The notes beneath the pieces are model-generated. The model ran no database searches and was not told the origin of the DNA. It saw nothing but the letters and a program-made list of their open reading frames with translations. Positions 33,419 to 45,656 of a stretch of 64,000 nucleotides of DNA are shown in pieces. The stretch comes from Astrothelium macrocarpum (taxonomy: Eukaryota > Ascomycota > Dothideomycetes > Trypetheliales > Trypetheliaceae): positions 186,001-250,000 of the forward strand of contig JAGEMR010000018.1 of the NCBI GenBank assembly GCA_021030915.1. The letters are read 5' to 3'. Positions within the stretch are counted from its first letter, which is position 1; each line of letters opens with the position of its first letter. The translations under genes were made by a program, and so were the position numbers.

Positions 33419-35354
33419 ATGAAGCGACTAAACTCTGAAGATCGCGGCGTATCACCGCCCCAGGTGAAACGAAGAGTTCACTCTACAACCACTAGTGAGT
33501 CGGCTACCTACTAGGATCCAAGGCCTCAAGCATGATCTGATTGGTAAATTATAGATGTCGCAGTCGCATCATTTTTTACTCCGACGTCCCAAAAAGAGCC
33601 GGAAAAAACTTCGTGGGAGATAGTGGATCAGACTCTGCTAGTCGGCCGCTATGGTGAGCTGATGAAAGGACTTAGAAAACCGACGAAGATTGCAGCGTTT
33701 GATTTTGTAAGCATTGGAATCATGGTGTAAAATTTCTACTCTTCTGATGCTCATTGCTTCCTTTTAGGATTCTACATTAATATCTTCTGCATCGGGCAAG
33801 AAGTTCGGTAAAGATGCTACGGATTGGAAGTGGTGGCATGCCAGTGTACCCGGAACCGTCAAGAAACTTGCCACTGAAGGGTACGCAGATGAATGTACCA
33901 GATGAAGATATCGCGCTAATCTTCATTCAAGCTTCCTGATTGTTATATTGAGTAATCAAGGTGGCCTCAGTCTAGCTACAGGCGCAAAGGCACTAAAGAG
34001 CGATAAAAAACGACTATCAGACTTCAAGGCAAAAGCGGCCTCGATGCTTAATCAACTCGATCTTCCAGTCACTCTCTATGCAGCCACAGAAAAGGACCGC
34101 TACCGCAAGCCAAGAGTGGGCATGTGGGAAGGGCTGAGAAAGGATTATGGCCTTGGAGCCGTAGATTCGCTCGATCTCTCAAAGTCAATATTCGTCGGTG
34201 ATGCTGGAGGGCGAACAGGAGGCTCAAACCAGAAAGTTAGAAAAGATTTCTCATGTTCGGATAGGTTTGCCACCGCCATCTTGCCGCTTTGCCTTTGCCA
34301 TCAGTGGCTTGCCGTAGTGCGCAGACTGACTTCCTGGAAGGAACTTTGCTGCGAACGTCGGAATCACGTTCCATACTCCAGAGGAATTTTTCCTGGGCGA
34401 AGATGCAAAGCCATTTATGCGAGACTTTGATCCTACAACTTACATAACAGAACAGGTGACGACGTCTGCTGACCCAAGTAAGTATACGATAGTCTCGATC
34501 TTCCGTTGCATATTATTCATGAAATCGGTAGCGCCGATCTTGTTCTCCAAGATCGATCAAATCGAACTGGTCATCTTTTGCGGAAGCCCCGGATCTGGAA
34601 AATCTACTTTCTATCGGACACATCTCAAACCGTTGGGATATGAGCGCGTAAATCAAGATACTCTCAAAACTGTAAGAGATCCCTTCGAAGGTTGAGCTGC
34701 ACGCCCGTTGACTGCAATGCATTAGCGTGACAGGTGTCTAAAAGTAGCTGCAGAATACTTTGGGGAAGGCAAGTCGGTAGCCGTGGGTATGCACCCCACG
34801 AAAGATTGACTTCCGTCAAATGCAAAGACCCTGCTGACTAAATTCACCTCCACATAGATAACACAAATGCGGATATTGACACTAGAAGCGAATGGGTTAA
34901 ACTAGGTAGACGATTCGAAATACCTATACGGTGTGTGCTCTTCACTGCAAGCGCCAACTTATGTGAGCACAACGATGTTGTGAGAGCGCTTGGTGGATCT
35001 TTGGTACGTCTGCAACCGATCACGCGTCTGAATATGTGAAACAACTCTCCCAACTATGTTGTATTTTTTGGGGGGCGGTGCACTTGCGGTATGCAAAGCT
35101 AATCCAGTGCGGTTACTTGATTTAGATGAATCCAGAACAAAGGTCCATGTTACCGAAGGTAGCTTTCACTGGGTTCGCCTCGAGATATCGTGAGCCAACA
35201 TTGAAGGAAGGCTTCCAAGACATTACGAAAATCGACTTTAAGGTGCGTTTCATTTTGCGATTAGGTATGTTAAGAAGGAATAGACTAATGCCGGAACGTA
35301 AAGTTCCAAGGAACCGAAGAGCAGAAAGCGATATGGCAAAAATATTGGCTGTAG
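33419..35354 (+). CDS. polynucleotide kinase 3'-phosphatase (PNKP/Pnk1-like)
   Basis: Ten exons are inferred: 33419-33494, 33555-33706, 33768-33880, 33932-34264, 34341-34477, 34532-34671, 34726-34786, 34858-35003, 35126-35242 and 35304-35354. The product is 441 aa. Exons 2-4 encode the HAD phosphatase half: the IAAFDFDSTLIS motif I (formed by splicing), VILSNQGGLSL and KPRVGMWEGL, with FVGDAGGR as the late acidic motif. Exon 6 carries the kinase P-loop, FCGSPGSGKSTFY. Exons 7-8 carry DNTNADIDTRSEWV. The FFTPTSQKEP N-terminus is typical of fungal Pnk1, which lacks the FHA domain of animal PNKP. The enzyme restores 5'-phosphate and 3'-hydroxyl ends in single-strand break repair. Although the locus appears broken in single frames, splicing restores an intact protein. 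The exon 4 donor GTTTGC is weak. Confidence 0.9.
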
Positions 35355-38076
35355 GACAAAATTGGAAAGGTGGGACGCTAGATATGATAAAGCATTGGAA
35401 ATAATCATGACATGATCAATCATTATGAATTTAGACTGTAGAGACATTGCAGTGACGGCGAGATCGATTAGATACAGCGGTCCGGCGCAAACTACGGGAC
35501 AATGTAGCAGCTAAGCGGAATCATTTTGTTGGAAGAAATTGTTCCAGGTTCATTGTTTTCGAGGATTTCTGACTAGACAGGCCACGTTGGTACACAGCGT
35601 CTGCCAGATGAGTGGATTCGGGCGCAGTTTAACAGTCGTCAACAATACCAATCCGTCCAGATCCACTGTGGATGCAGACACGTTTCAGAAAACGACTGAA
35701 GGTCTGGTGATGGACGGACGATAGGCTAACATCACATCAGAAAAATCCTCATGTTGGTAACCTTTGGGTCGTAGTTACACAACAGGCACCTCTAACATCA
35801 CGTGTGAGTGCGGGGTATTCTGGTAACCTAATGTATGAAGGTCTATTTTCACTCGGCACTACAGCTTCATAGAAGGCGTGCAGTACTTAGAAGGACGTCG
35901 TGATCGTGGAATTAATTTGGAGTCCAAATATTCAGCTTGGCATGGCTTACATTTTGCAATGAGACTGCTACCTAAAGGTTCATCATATGATATGATACGT
36001 CCTGAATCCAAGGCCTTTCGCTCGCATTTAGTCATCACCAACATTAATGATCAAGTGGGAGGGTGAATAAACAGGTCCTGTGGCCTTGCTCGTTCCGCTC
36101 TCCCCACAATCGTCAGCCGTTGGCCCCAGAAACCTGGTGTTGGTAGAATGAGGATTGCTCTTGATACAGAGTAGAATAAGCGTAGAAGAACGATAGAAAT
36201 AATCCTGAGAGATTTGGAGAAAAGCTGAGCGTTGGATTTGTACGCTTAAACAGAATGTACCCTCCATGACCATCCACGGGCGAAGGGTCACGGGCAATGC
36301 AAGAACCCATCAGATACTACCAGCCACCGAGCGGGCCGGCATCCAGAATGTGGCTGCCGGGGGCTTTCCCAGCGGTACACCGTTGGCTTGACGGCTCGAG
36401 GGCATCTTGTCATGGACGGCTTAGTCAAGTTTAGCGGGAAGCACAAGTCAGGTACAGAGTTTGCGAGAGCCAATCAGTCTGCTTACATATGCGTACACGG
36501 CACATTGCCGGGACACGCTTCTGCAGCGGCAGCTCTCGATCGATTGATTGTACTTCTTCTTACGTCCTCCTTTCGTCAGATGCAAGACCCGACCTCGGTC
36601 TGACATGACAAGCTGGGCAAGCGGCCGCATGAAGGCTCTGACAACCAGTGATCTGGTGCAACGGTAACCTCCCAGTCGGGGCGCAACGAACGGGTGATCT
36701 CCATTTGCGGCTTTCACCAGCCTTGCGCAGAAAGTTTGCATGCCGATTGTTCCAATTGCATTAGATTTGGCTGTAAAATGTGCAAATAGTGCCGAATGCT
36801 GCATGTCTGTACACGCCAACAATGCGAGTTATGCTTACGTACTAGCAATTCAACTTAGTTATTGGGGATCCGCTTTCCAAATCGGCACAGACAGAAGCAA
36901 ATCCTCAGAGCCTTCCACGACAGCCCTTCTAGCGGACCAGGGCATAAATCTTAAGAGAAAATTCTGCAAAATTACTGGACAATGGCATGCGGATAATAAT
37001 CCGTGCTCGGCTGGAAAAACTTACAAAGTCATGCTAGTGCTGGCGCCTTAAGTTCCACTTTCCTGATGTCCCGTCTGAGAAGTTAAGGGCATAGACCTGG
37101 CTGTAGCCGCAGGCGAGCCCTGCACCGCTGATGGTAGTCAGCACTAGGTATTTCTTCAAAAAGAAAATTGATCGAGCAATGCATCGGCGTTCTATTCTCC
37201 AGGTCAAAAGCCATCGTGGCCGTGGGGGAATCCTCCGCCTCCGCTAGCCCAGGAGCGCCGGAGGGGACAAGGGCTGGACTTTGGACCCCCAACGGCACAA
37301 ACGCCTTGCGGGCGGATTCCCGTACCCTCCCATTGCAAGCCTAAGATAGAGAAGCGAGAGTTGATCAATAGTTCCGTCGCGTGGTGGAAGCGTGGAGGAG
37401 GATCCAACAGCGGTCGACCGAGCGGCCAGACGGTCAGGCCGCGGGCGGAAAGCCACTGTAGGAAGAAATTCCCTTGTTTCGTGAGTAGGTTGGCACGTTG
37501 GCTAACTTTGACTGCTTTTGAAACTGGCGGAGCCGTCTGGCAAAAGGTGGGTGGTGGGCTGGGGGTAAGGCCGTCCCTGGTCAGGAACACTTTTCTGAAC
37601 CCTTGCCTCTGAGTCGGGGCCCGCGATCGGTTTATCGGTCTCACCCGTGCTGTGCAGGCCTATTGCCTGTCACATAACTAAACTCTTCTCCCCCATCCAT
37701 CACAGGTTTTGCGGTCCTTTTTTTCTTTGCCAAATACTACCATTCCTTTGTATCGTTGCTCAAGCCTGCGACGGACATACATAGTCTAGACTGGCGCTGG
37801 GTTTCACTCCTTGTCACTCCTTGATTAAGTGTGAGCCATTGCATCACCACGCCTTGCTGGGGTGTACGACCTGTGATCGGGTGATTGGCGCTGCCAAGTT
37901 AGGAACTGACGCGCACCTTCCGCGACAGATAAACACCGTCGTGGCACCCTCTCGACCACCTGCTCCCACCATTGCTGCATTCAGAATCAGGAAAAGCTCT
38001 ATTGACACGCATCGCGTGTGCGCTCTGGAGGAACTCGCATTCTTAAGAACCACCTTCGCTCGCTTTCCGCGATACG
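35355..38076. other. intergenic, no gene supported
   Basis: About 2.7 kb without a recognised gene. Opposing short frames at 36028-36310 and 37204-37644 share no domain. The stretch 37670-37760 is pyrimidine-rich and probably belongs to the promoter of the next gene. I saw no tRNA or transposon ends. Confidence 0.45.
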
Positions 38077-39686
38077 ATGCCCAAGCTACCACCACTGCAT
38101 ATAGCTCTTGCCAATTCTCGCCAGCAAAGCACGGCCACTGCCATGTCCACTCATTCACAAGATTCTGAAAGCACTTCGCCAGTGAGCCCAGTCTTCTCGT
38201 CGCGCGGCGGGCATTTGCGACACGCAAGTTCAAACTCGTCTCTGGCATCCACCACCTCTCCTTTTGAGTACTCAGAACCTCCAGCATCTGCCAAGAAAGA
38301 GGGACTACCGCTCCTTGTTGAGGAACCGCATGAGCGAGAAGACGAGCTAGAGGTCTCTGAAGATTACAATGATGTTTCTCCGTGTCTCTGTAGGTCTATC
38401 GAGAACCCTGAGGTCTGCCATGACTAATCTCTTCAGGCGACTCGTTATCTTGTCCCCATCAGCAAGGCTCATCCAAGCCATCGGCTTTTCCTCTTTTTAA
38501 TGCAGCTTATGACTATGATTTGAGCGATAGTTTGGTAAATGAGAGTGAATATTCGCCAACGCCGCAGTGGCCTCTTCGCCGGGAATCAAGAGAGGAATCG
38601 CCGAGCCCGATCTCAGCACGAATTGTAGAGCGCCTGCCGTCTATATCTAAACGCTGGAAGGATCGCAAGGCAGGCCTCACCATTTCAACGTCTGGTAGCA
38701 AAAGTGTCCCAACATCGCGAGCCGCCTCCCGTTCATCGTCACTCAATGGATCTACCCGCCTAGCAACGGAGCTTCGAGGTATTCAGCCCCCATTGACTCC
38801 TGCGAAAAGCGAAAAAGACTACGACCTGGAGTACCTTTCTCCCTCACCACTCACGATTGACGTTGAAAAGGCCAATGAGGATCCAATCGACCGTGAAGCG
38901 CTTGCTTCGACTCCTCTCCTTCCACCTATTCTTGATTTAAAGACCAAGCAAGAACCGGTGCAGTCTCCATTGCAATCTCCGACTGTGGCAGATCCAAACA
39001 GGACTTTCTCTTTTGCAAGCACACCAACGGGCACTCCTCAAACGCCAGGCATGCCGACACCACCCCTGTCTGCAAAGCCATCCATTTCGTCAGTCCGTCA
39101 TGTACGTGCCAGTCACCAAGTCACACCCGTCGACATCTCCTATCTTGGAATCACCGATGTGGATGACGACTGGTCATGCAAGCTCGGCCATGCCAATTAC
39201 ATCATTGAGCCTGAGCCTTATACGCCTGAAATATGCGACGCCGAAGCGTGCAGGCGCTTACTAGAAGACTGGGAAATGGCACGACGAAACTTCCTGAAGC
39301 ATCAAGTTCGCACTGGCGAACATTATGGGACCACGTCCAAGACATACAAGCTCACCAATCAAAAATGGACCGAAATAGATACTTGCTGGAAAACTAATCA
39401 TTCTCTTGTTGTGGCTACGGCAGCCCGAAGCGGGTATACCCCTGAAGCGAACACGCCTACCGAACCAGCTCCTCTCATTAAAATGCCTGCGCTGAATGAC
39501 CCCAATGGCCAGGGCAAATTTCCGAAGCTCGGAGACGAGGACATCGTCGGGCCGATGGTGCAGATCGCTTCTCAGATGCAGCGGAGACCGTCACGGAAAG
39601 ACAGCTTCCTCAAATTTTTAAGCGATTTCAAGTTCCCTGCAGCTCTACTCGGGAACAGGGCAGCTTCGACTAATACTCTTCGATGA
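38077..39686 (+). CDS. Pro/Ser-rich hypothetical protein, conserved core
   Basis: Two exons are inferred: 38077-38389 and 38437-39686, with a 47-bp intron, giving 520 aa. An in-frame ATG at 38143 (MSTHSQDSES) is an alternative start. Most of the protein is Ser/Pro-rich and disordered, with many SP and TP sites. A compact segment at about residues 330-430 looks folded: SYLGITDVDDDWSCKLGHA, then ACRRLLEDWEMARRNFLKH and KWTEIDTCWK. I recall this kind of protein as a widespread but uncharacterised ascomycete family and can give it no function. The C-terminus holds RRPSRKDSFLKFLSDF, a basic/hydrophobic stretch that might contact membranes or kinases. Confidence 0.8.
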
Positions 39687-40444
39687 CGCTTACCTTCACC
39701 GGAGCCCGATAATTTTTTTTATAATATTCGTGTAACATTTATGCTTATGGATCATGAGCTATGATAGCTAACGGCTTAATCTCTCTCACGAGAATGACGA
39801 TGCCACGCCACTCCTTTTATCACGATTTTCATTTGTCAATTAGCTAGAAATGATGCAGCAGCGCTACCCAAAGGATGGTAAAAGCGATTGCGGAAGGGGG
39901 CGGTTATGCCTCTCAGCGTTGCATAGATCATCACCGGTTTGCTTTCGGACATGGTATCTTTACTAGGCTCATCAGCCACTGCTTTCTTAGTTTGTCAATA
40001 TTTCAGGCGGCTATACCTATCCCGTAGTGGAGTGGGAGAAGCGCAGTCGTGGCACCTCACGCTTAGTGGAGACAAGCGAGGCCTGTATTTACCTAGACTT
40101 AGAACATCAACGGAGCTGGCCTGGGGAAGCTGCAGCATGCAGTCCGGGGCTGGCTTATCATTATTGCGGATGTCAGCACTTTCGCTTTGCTTACAGTTGA
40201 ATGTATTGATATGGAGTCTGTGCCGCATGCGGAAAACCGAGCAAGTGATCACAAATCCAGTAACCAAAACACATCGCCTCCGATAGGTTAGGCCAACGTC
40301 CTGGTAAGGCTGCATAGGGCAGATGCAGTTATGAACGGACTTGGTACAGATGGGGGATCTGGAGCCGGACAGGCGGAGCTGAAGAGGTCAATTGGCTGGC
40401 CGTGGATCGACGTCCGGGTCGGTCCTTTGGCCTCGATAAACTGG
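39687..40444. other. intergenic, no gene seen
   Basis: Contains the 3'-UTR of the preceding gene. No recognisable coding sequence; ends at a MITE. Confidence 0.45.
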
Positions 40445-40677
40445 CACCAGTGGATGCAATAAGAAATGCCATCCGCGACCACAAAAGATATCATTCCCCG
40501 CAGACCTCGTCGGGAGGCCCTCAATAAGAGTAAAGGAGAATATCTAAAAAAAAAAAAATCTCAATGAATTGCTGACAGATTATTTACAGTTTGTAATTGT
40601 TTATGGGGTCCTCCCGAGGCCTGCGGCGAATGAAATCTTTCGCGGTTGCGGGTGACATTTCTCACTGCATCCGTCAT
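40445..40677. mobile_element. MITE family copy 7 (about 233 bp, right end decayed)
   Basis: The left end CACCAGTGGATGCAATAAG is intact. The right arm is clear through GGGTGACATTTCTCACTGCATCC backwards, but the last bases are mutated, so the exact right boundary is uncertain and no duplication can be seen. It has an internal poly-A run near 40549. It lies about 300 bp upstream of the TCP11-like start. Confidence 0.85.
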
Positions 40678-40977
40678 CCGTTGCCTCGTGCCTCTTACCA
40701 ACCACGCAATTCCAGACTTCGTTTCTGCTGCTTATCCACGCCGAAGACTGCCAGTCGCAGCTACTTTGCGTCACCTTGCTTTCCCTTCCAACCTCTCTTT
40801 CTTGCCTTCGTTTTAGGCTGCATACTAGTTACACAAACGTAGAAACAACACCTTCGTTTTCACGTGCTCTTGAGGCTGCGCTTACGCTCACTTGAACATT
40901 TATGAATTGCATAAACCAACCCTCCTCGAAATAGACTTCCGAACGACGATCCTATCCCCACGCTCAGAGCCGCTAAG

Positions 40978-43905
40978 ATGGCCCCTCGAGATGCACATGT
41001 TGATCCAGAGAGCGAGCTACCAGACTATGAACCCGACAATGACATCCTTGAGGAATCAGATCTAATCATGTCTGACGAAGGTGGTCCCGTCCACGCTCCA
41101 CCTCCTCGCATCGCGGCACGCTTCTGCCGTTCCACTGCACGTCGCAAATCGTCTGCTGCATCATCACGCCGCAACTCTATTTCCTCAACCCATTCCCATC
41201 ATTCCACTCGCTCATTCCGCAATGGCTGTCAGAGTACACATGTTGACCAACATCTACGCCGAGCGTCTATCATTGAGAGCCGCAAAGCACGTTTGGCAGA
41301 TCGAGCAGCACACGTGGAACAAGTACGCTTGCGAGCCGCGCTTGCTAAAGCAGCGACCAGGGCTTCCAATAGCGAAGAGCGGACTTTGGCAGCACAACAG
41401 GCACGAGAAAAATATCTGGCCCAGGTTGCGGCAGCATGTGCGGAAGAGGTCAAGAGGGCGAAGAAGGTGGCGGAGGAGATGAAGGAGCGCAAAGCGGCCG
41501 AGGAGAAGAGATTTCGTCTGGAAATGGAGGAGAAACATGCTGAAGCGGAGCGACGAAGGCTAGAGTATCAGAAAAACGGAAAGAGGCTGAGAACTACGAG
41601 CAGCCCGGTCAGATTGAGAAAGGTTGAAGAGCCAACTTCAATACTTGACGAATGCGAAGCGGCAAGACGTATTCAACGGGTGTGGCGGTTGAAATATCGC
41701 AAGAATGCCCTGGACACCTTTGCAAATCTCGGTCTGTCTATTGATAGAGTGAGCGAGATGGAATTCGAAACTGTTTCCGCCCTTCTCAAAAGTGATGAGG
41801 CTATCAACATCACGTCCAAGTTGGTCGCGCTTTTCCCTCTGCGAGACCAATCGACCAATTCGGCTCTCGACCAGACAGCAATCCGGAGGTTTCTGACCGC
41901 ATATGTGATTCTTGGTCATCCCACAGCGGTTTTGAGCAAGGATGGACATCTGGAGCAGGATCTCATCACTAAAGCTAGGGACCTCCTCATTTGCTTCGAA
42001 GCTGCCTTGTTAAAGATGAGTTTGAAAAATGGATTTGAACCACCACCGACGCACGTTGAAACACTATCTCAGGCGCACAATACCTTTTCAACGGCCTTCA
42101 ATGCGTGGAAAGAGCAAGACGCTTCGACCATCATTGAGACGATGGTCGCTTCCTTTGTTGAACTCGACGCCATTTGGCAAACCGTCAAGGATGACAGCCA
42201 GGGCGAAGTAGCGAACGAATATCGTGAGGGAATACGCATGAACCAAACAATGCTCTTGAGCCAAATCAAGAAGGTAGCAGGTGCTGATCGCGCCAATATG
42301 CTGATCAAAAAAGCCATTAGGGAAAGCAGAAGAGCCCGTGCACGAAGAAGACCAGTTGGCGACGTCAGGCCGCGACCTGCCGTGGAGTCTGCTATAGTGA
42401 CTGCTCCCGAGACGTCAGAAAACTCAGAGAAAGCTGCGCAGGCGGTGAATCAGCTCGGCGAGACCCAACAAACAGGTCGTAACGCAGATTCTCTGACGTC
42501 CGAATTTGGAAAGTTATTCTCGCCATTGCCAAGCAACCGTGTCATGGTCCACGAGCTCTCAATCGATAGGGAGTATCGGATTGATATCGCGCCTCAATCC
42601 AACATTCGCGATGCTTTCAACCAGCAATTGTGCGAAAGCATGCGAAAGGGAATCGAGCAAGGTCAAGGTGCAACATGGACAGTAGCCATGGCAGAGAATA
42701 TTCGTGGCAAACTTTTGCGGCTTCTCCAGCCTGGAAATTCCATGCACAACTTGGTATCCGAGGCTCTTGACCCATCTTTCATACATTCACAAGCCACCCA
42801 AGGAGTATTTTCTTACCATCGCTTTTTCAGCTTCATGGGTGCCATCTTGCCCAAATTGTGTGCTCCCTTTCGTGATGCGGAGGTAAAGCGGGTTGTCGAG
42901 GAGCTGCCCCAGGAAGGTGCAGATGCTGGAGATATGATTGACAAGCTTTTCCAAATCTTGCACATCATAGATCTGTTGTCACTCGACTACTCAAACTTCC
43001 TTTTGTCTCAGGCCGCACCCACTCTTTTGCGTGAAGCCTCGGGATACGAGGAACAAGCTTTTACTGCGGACCTCGAGTCTGGCGCAATCACTCTCCAAAA
43101 GACCAAGCATTGGTGGCGGAACGCGAGCGTGAACGCGATCACAGAAGCCAATCAGCGCGACCCCGAGGGCATCCACAATCCCGCGGATAGGCCCGCCTTC
43201 CTAAAAATATATGCCCGCGGCCTTGTTGACCTTGCCATCGCAACCGTCCCTCTACCCGATGCCGACGTCCCAGAAACCCTCCATCTCGACCGCAGCCGCC
43301 TCACGCGCATCCGCGCCGACACGCTGCGCATCACCACCATCGCCGCCATCCTCCTCACCGCCAAGAACCTGCTCAAGCGCGACACCCGCTCGCCCTGGAA
43401 GCCCGAAGCCGCGCGGCTCTGGGACCTCCTCAAAGACGACATCTACACCAGCAGTAGTAGCAGCAGCAGCAGTCCCAACCCCCCGGACGCGGAAGACAGC
43501 ACCACCGACACCAATCCTTCCCGCGCAGCTAAAGTCCTCTCCATCCTCGAGTCCTCACACGCCATGCCAGCGACCACGCGCGCCCAGCTCAGCACCGCCA
43601 TCGCGCGCTTCCTGTCGCAAGCCGCCAGCGGCCGCCGGCTCGCCGACCCGTTCATGCGCGTGCTGCTGGCGCGCCTGCGCACGCACGTGCTCGGCCGCGT
43701 GGGCGCGAGCGGCAGCGGCGAGCGCGTGCGCGCGGCCAGCACTGCCAGCGAGGCGCTGGCTGGGAGCGGGTTGTCGGAGTTTGGTGCGCAGGTCGGGAGG
43801 GTGTGTGAGGTGCTGGGAAGGGTGGGAGAGGTGGATCGTAGGACGCATGTTAGGTGGTATGAGGAGATTGCGAGGGAGGTGGAGGCTGGTGAGGGCGGGA
43901 GGTGA
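40978..43905 (+). CDS. TCP11/Sok1-like protein with coiled coil and IQ motif
   Basis: A single exon of 975 aa. The N-terminal 80 residues are acidic then Ser/Arg-rich. A strongly charged helix at about 85-215 (AEEVKRAKKVAEEMKERKAA and neighbours) predicts a coiled coil. An IQ-like motif, AARRIQRVWRLKYRK, follows at about 222-240. The rest is helical and matches the TCP11 family, including the block LLSLDYSNFLLSQAAPTLLR and the later LHLDRSRLTRIRAD. In yeast, Sok1 over-expression suppresses loss of cAMP-dependent kinase, linking the family to cAMP signalling. An IQ motif suggests calmodulin or light-chain binding, which is inference. The last quarter is GC-rich and contains an AGC-type Ser run at about 43450. 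Confidence 0.82.
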   Translation: MAPRDAHVDPESELPDYEPDNDILEESDLIMSDEGGPVHAPPPRIAARFCRSTARRKSSAASSRRNSISSTHSHHSTRSFRNGCQSTHVDQHLRRASIIESRKARLADRAAHVEQVRLRAALAKAATRASNSEERTLAAQQAREKYLAQVAAACAEEVKRAKKVAEEMKERKAAEEKRFRLEMEEKHAEAERRRLEYQKNGKRLRTTSSPVRLRKVEEPTSILDECEAARRIQRVWRLKYRKNALDTFANLGLSIDRVSEMEFETVSALLKSDEAINITSKLVALFPLRDQSTNSALDQTAIRRFLTAYVILGHPTAVLSKDGHLEQDLITKARDLLICFEAALLKMSLKNGFEPPPTHVETLSQAHNTFSTAFNAWKEQDASTIIETMVASFVELDAIWQTVKDDSQGEVANEYREGIRMNQTMLLSQIKKVAGADRANMLIKKAIRESRRARARRRPVGDVRPRPAVESAIVTAPETSENSEKAAQAVNQLGETQQTGRNADSLTSEFGKLFSPLPSNRVMVHELSIDREYRIDIAPQSNIRDAFNQQLCESMRKGIEQGQGATWTVAMAENIRGKLLRLLQPGNSMHNLVSEALDPSFIHSQATQGVFSYHRFFSFMGAILPKLCAPFRDAEVKRVVEELPQEGADAGDMIDKLFQILHIIDLLSLDYSNFLLSQAAPTLLREASGYEEQAFTADLESGAITLQKTKHWWRNASVNAITEANQRDPEGIHNPADRPAFLKIYARGLVDLAIATVPLPDADVPETLHLDRSRLTRIRADTLRITTIAAILLTAKNLLKRDTRSPWKPEAARLWDLLKDDIYTSSSSSSSSPNPPDAEDSTTDTNPSRAAKVLSILESSHAMPATTRAQLSTAIARFLSQAASGRRLADPFMRVLLARLRTHVLGRVGASGSGERVRAASTASEALAGSGLSEFGAQVGRVCEVLGRVGEVDRRTHVRWYEEIAREVEAGEGGR

Positions 43906-44166
43906 TAGGTGGATTGGTATGGGGGGCCCCCCGAGTTAGGGAGGGGAGGCGTTTTGCTGGATGCATTTTCGCTGGCGCTTTGAGGTCATCTTCTTGCTTG
44001 AAGCGTGTTGGATTGCGTGTGTTCTTGATTGCTACGATGATGGGCGTGTCTAGCTGGATGGAGCATGTGTATTCATTGATGCTAGTATTTTAAAGCTTGA
44101 ATTGCGAAATCAGTTATCTTGACATGAAATCCAGCCAGAATTAGCGGCGGGAACTTGCCAGGCTTA

Positions 44167-44419
44167 CATTCGTGTTGCATATTAATTAGAAGCACTGACT
44201 CCCATCCTGCGAAAGATATCATTCGCCGCAGATTTCGTCGGGAGGACCCCATATCATTCTGAACAATGACAAATAGTAAACAATTTATCATAATTCGTTG
44301 AAAAAAAAAGAAAAAATTAGGTTTTCTCGTCTAATCTTATTGAGAGTCTCCCGACGAGGCCTGCGGTGAATGATATCTTTCGCAGTCGTGGGTGATATTT
44401 CTTGTTGCAGCCACTGGTG
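44167..44419. mobile_element. MITE family copy 8 (left end decayed)
   Basis: The right arm is intact: GATATCTTTCGCAGTCGTGG, then GATATTTCTTGTTGCAGCCACTGGTG. On the left, GCGAAAGATATCATTCGCCG is recognisable but the outer 40 bases are scrambled, so the start is approximate and no duplication is visible. It ends 145 bp before the reductase-like start codon, inside the presumed promoter. Confidence 0.8.
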
Positions 44420-44564
44420 CATCTGGTACCAATAATGACATCAATGTAAACAGACCGCCTTTCATCTCATACCACCAAGCTTCCATCTTGTCAGACACAG
44501 CACCTCCCGACAATCGAGCTTGCAGAGACCTATTGGCACCTTGCAAAAGCTCTTCTGATACAAA

Positions 44565-45656
44565 ATGGGCCTCATACCGGGCTTGCTTCCGCCATCTCGC
44601 GAGAACTGGGAGCTCATCAACTACGCTTGGCAGTTCTTTCCCATTGTAAGTTGCTCCATAAGCTTTCTTACTTGGTTAGCGATGATCACTCATATATGGT
44701 CTCTTCTAGATTACAGCTGCGCAATGGCTTCTCGACTGGTATCCCGCCGGCAAGACGTCCAACGACTCACGATGGAACATCCCCGGCAAAATCGCATGGA
44801 TCACGATGGAAGCGCCTGGATTCATCACTCTACTCTACATCATGAATACTCTGCCTCCAGAACTCGGCATTGACAGTCTCCCGTGGGGAAATTGGACGAT
44901 GGCGGGTCTCTTTGTACGTCTACGCCTCTCCTAACTCCCAACTCCATCCTCCACACTCACGCAAATGGCTAACCTCTAAAACAGACAATCCACTACGTCT
45001 ACCGCTCGCTCATCTCCCCGCTCCTCAATCCCTCCATGTCGCCCATCCACCCCTTCGTCTGGGCCATGGCAGTCGGCTTCCAGGTCTTCAACGCGACTTC
45101 GCTGGGCGGCTGGCTCGCAGGTTATGGGCCAGTAACAGTCTACGACTGGGCAGGCAGATTATACATCATCGAGGTCGGCATGGTAGTCTGGGGCTGGAGC
45201 TTCCTCGCCACAATGTACCACGACGACGACCTCCGCGAGATCCGCCGCGCGGCCGCGCGCCGCCAGAAGCGCGAGCAGGAAGCGCGGAACAGTGCCGACG
45301 GCGGCGCCAAGGCCGGGCAGCAGAGCAGCGGCAGTGTGGATAAGGTGTACATGTTGCCGAAGAATGGGCTGTTTGGGTACGCGTTGCATGCGCACTACTT
45401 TTGTGAGTGGATTGAGTGGGCGGGGTTTTGGATGGTGGGTGGATGGGATTGTGTGCCGGCACGGAGCTTCTTGTTGAATGAGATTGCGACCATGTTGCCG
45501 AGGGCGTTGCAGGGCAAAAAATGGTGAGTTGCTGCTTTTCCGTTGTGCTTGTCGCTTATGATTTCGGGCATGTTGCTGACTGAAACTAGGTATGTGGAGA
45601 AGTTTGGTGCGGATAAGGTGGGCAACCGGAAGGCTGTGATCCCAGGTATCATATGA
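44565..45656 (+). CDS. steroid 5-alpha-reductase C-terminal domain family membrane protein
   Basis: Four exons are inferred: 44565-44645, 44710-44913, 44985-45523 and 45590-45656, giving 296 aa. Several hydrophobic segments are visible. Family landmarks are YRSLISPLLNP, the loop WLAGYG after the central span, and the C-terminal catalytic block: GLFGYALHAHYFCEWIEWAG, then YVEKFGADKVGNRKAVIPGI across the last splice. The C-terminal Tyr and basic residues form the NADPH-binding end of this family. Members reduce steroid enones or fatty enoyl groups in the endoplasmic reticulum. The closest named relatives in fungi are annotated as 3-oxo-5-alpha-steroid 4-dehydrogenase; the true substrate is uncertain. 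A basic, alanine-rich cytosolic loop with a GC-rich tract is inserted near residues 180-215. Confidence 0.88.

Noticed and set aside
33948..34695. Initial impression that the PNKP-like gene is a broken pseudogene
   Set aside because: Splicing at GT...AG sites restores one frame through all ten exons, with phosphatase and kinase motifs intact.
40597..40842. Open frame beginning MFMGSSRGLRRMKSF
   Set aside because: It is the right arm of MITE copy 7 read through; similar frames occur in other copies.
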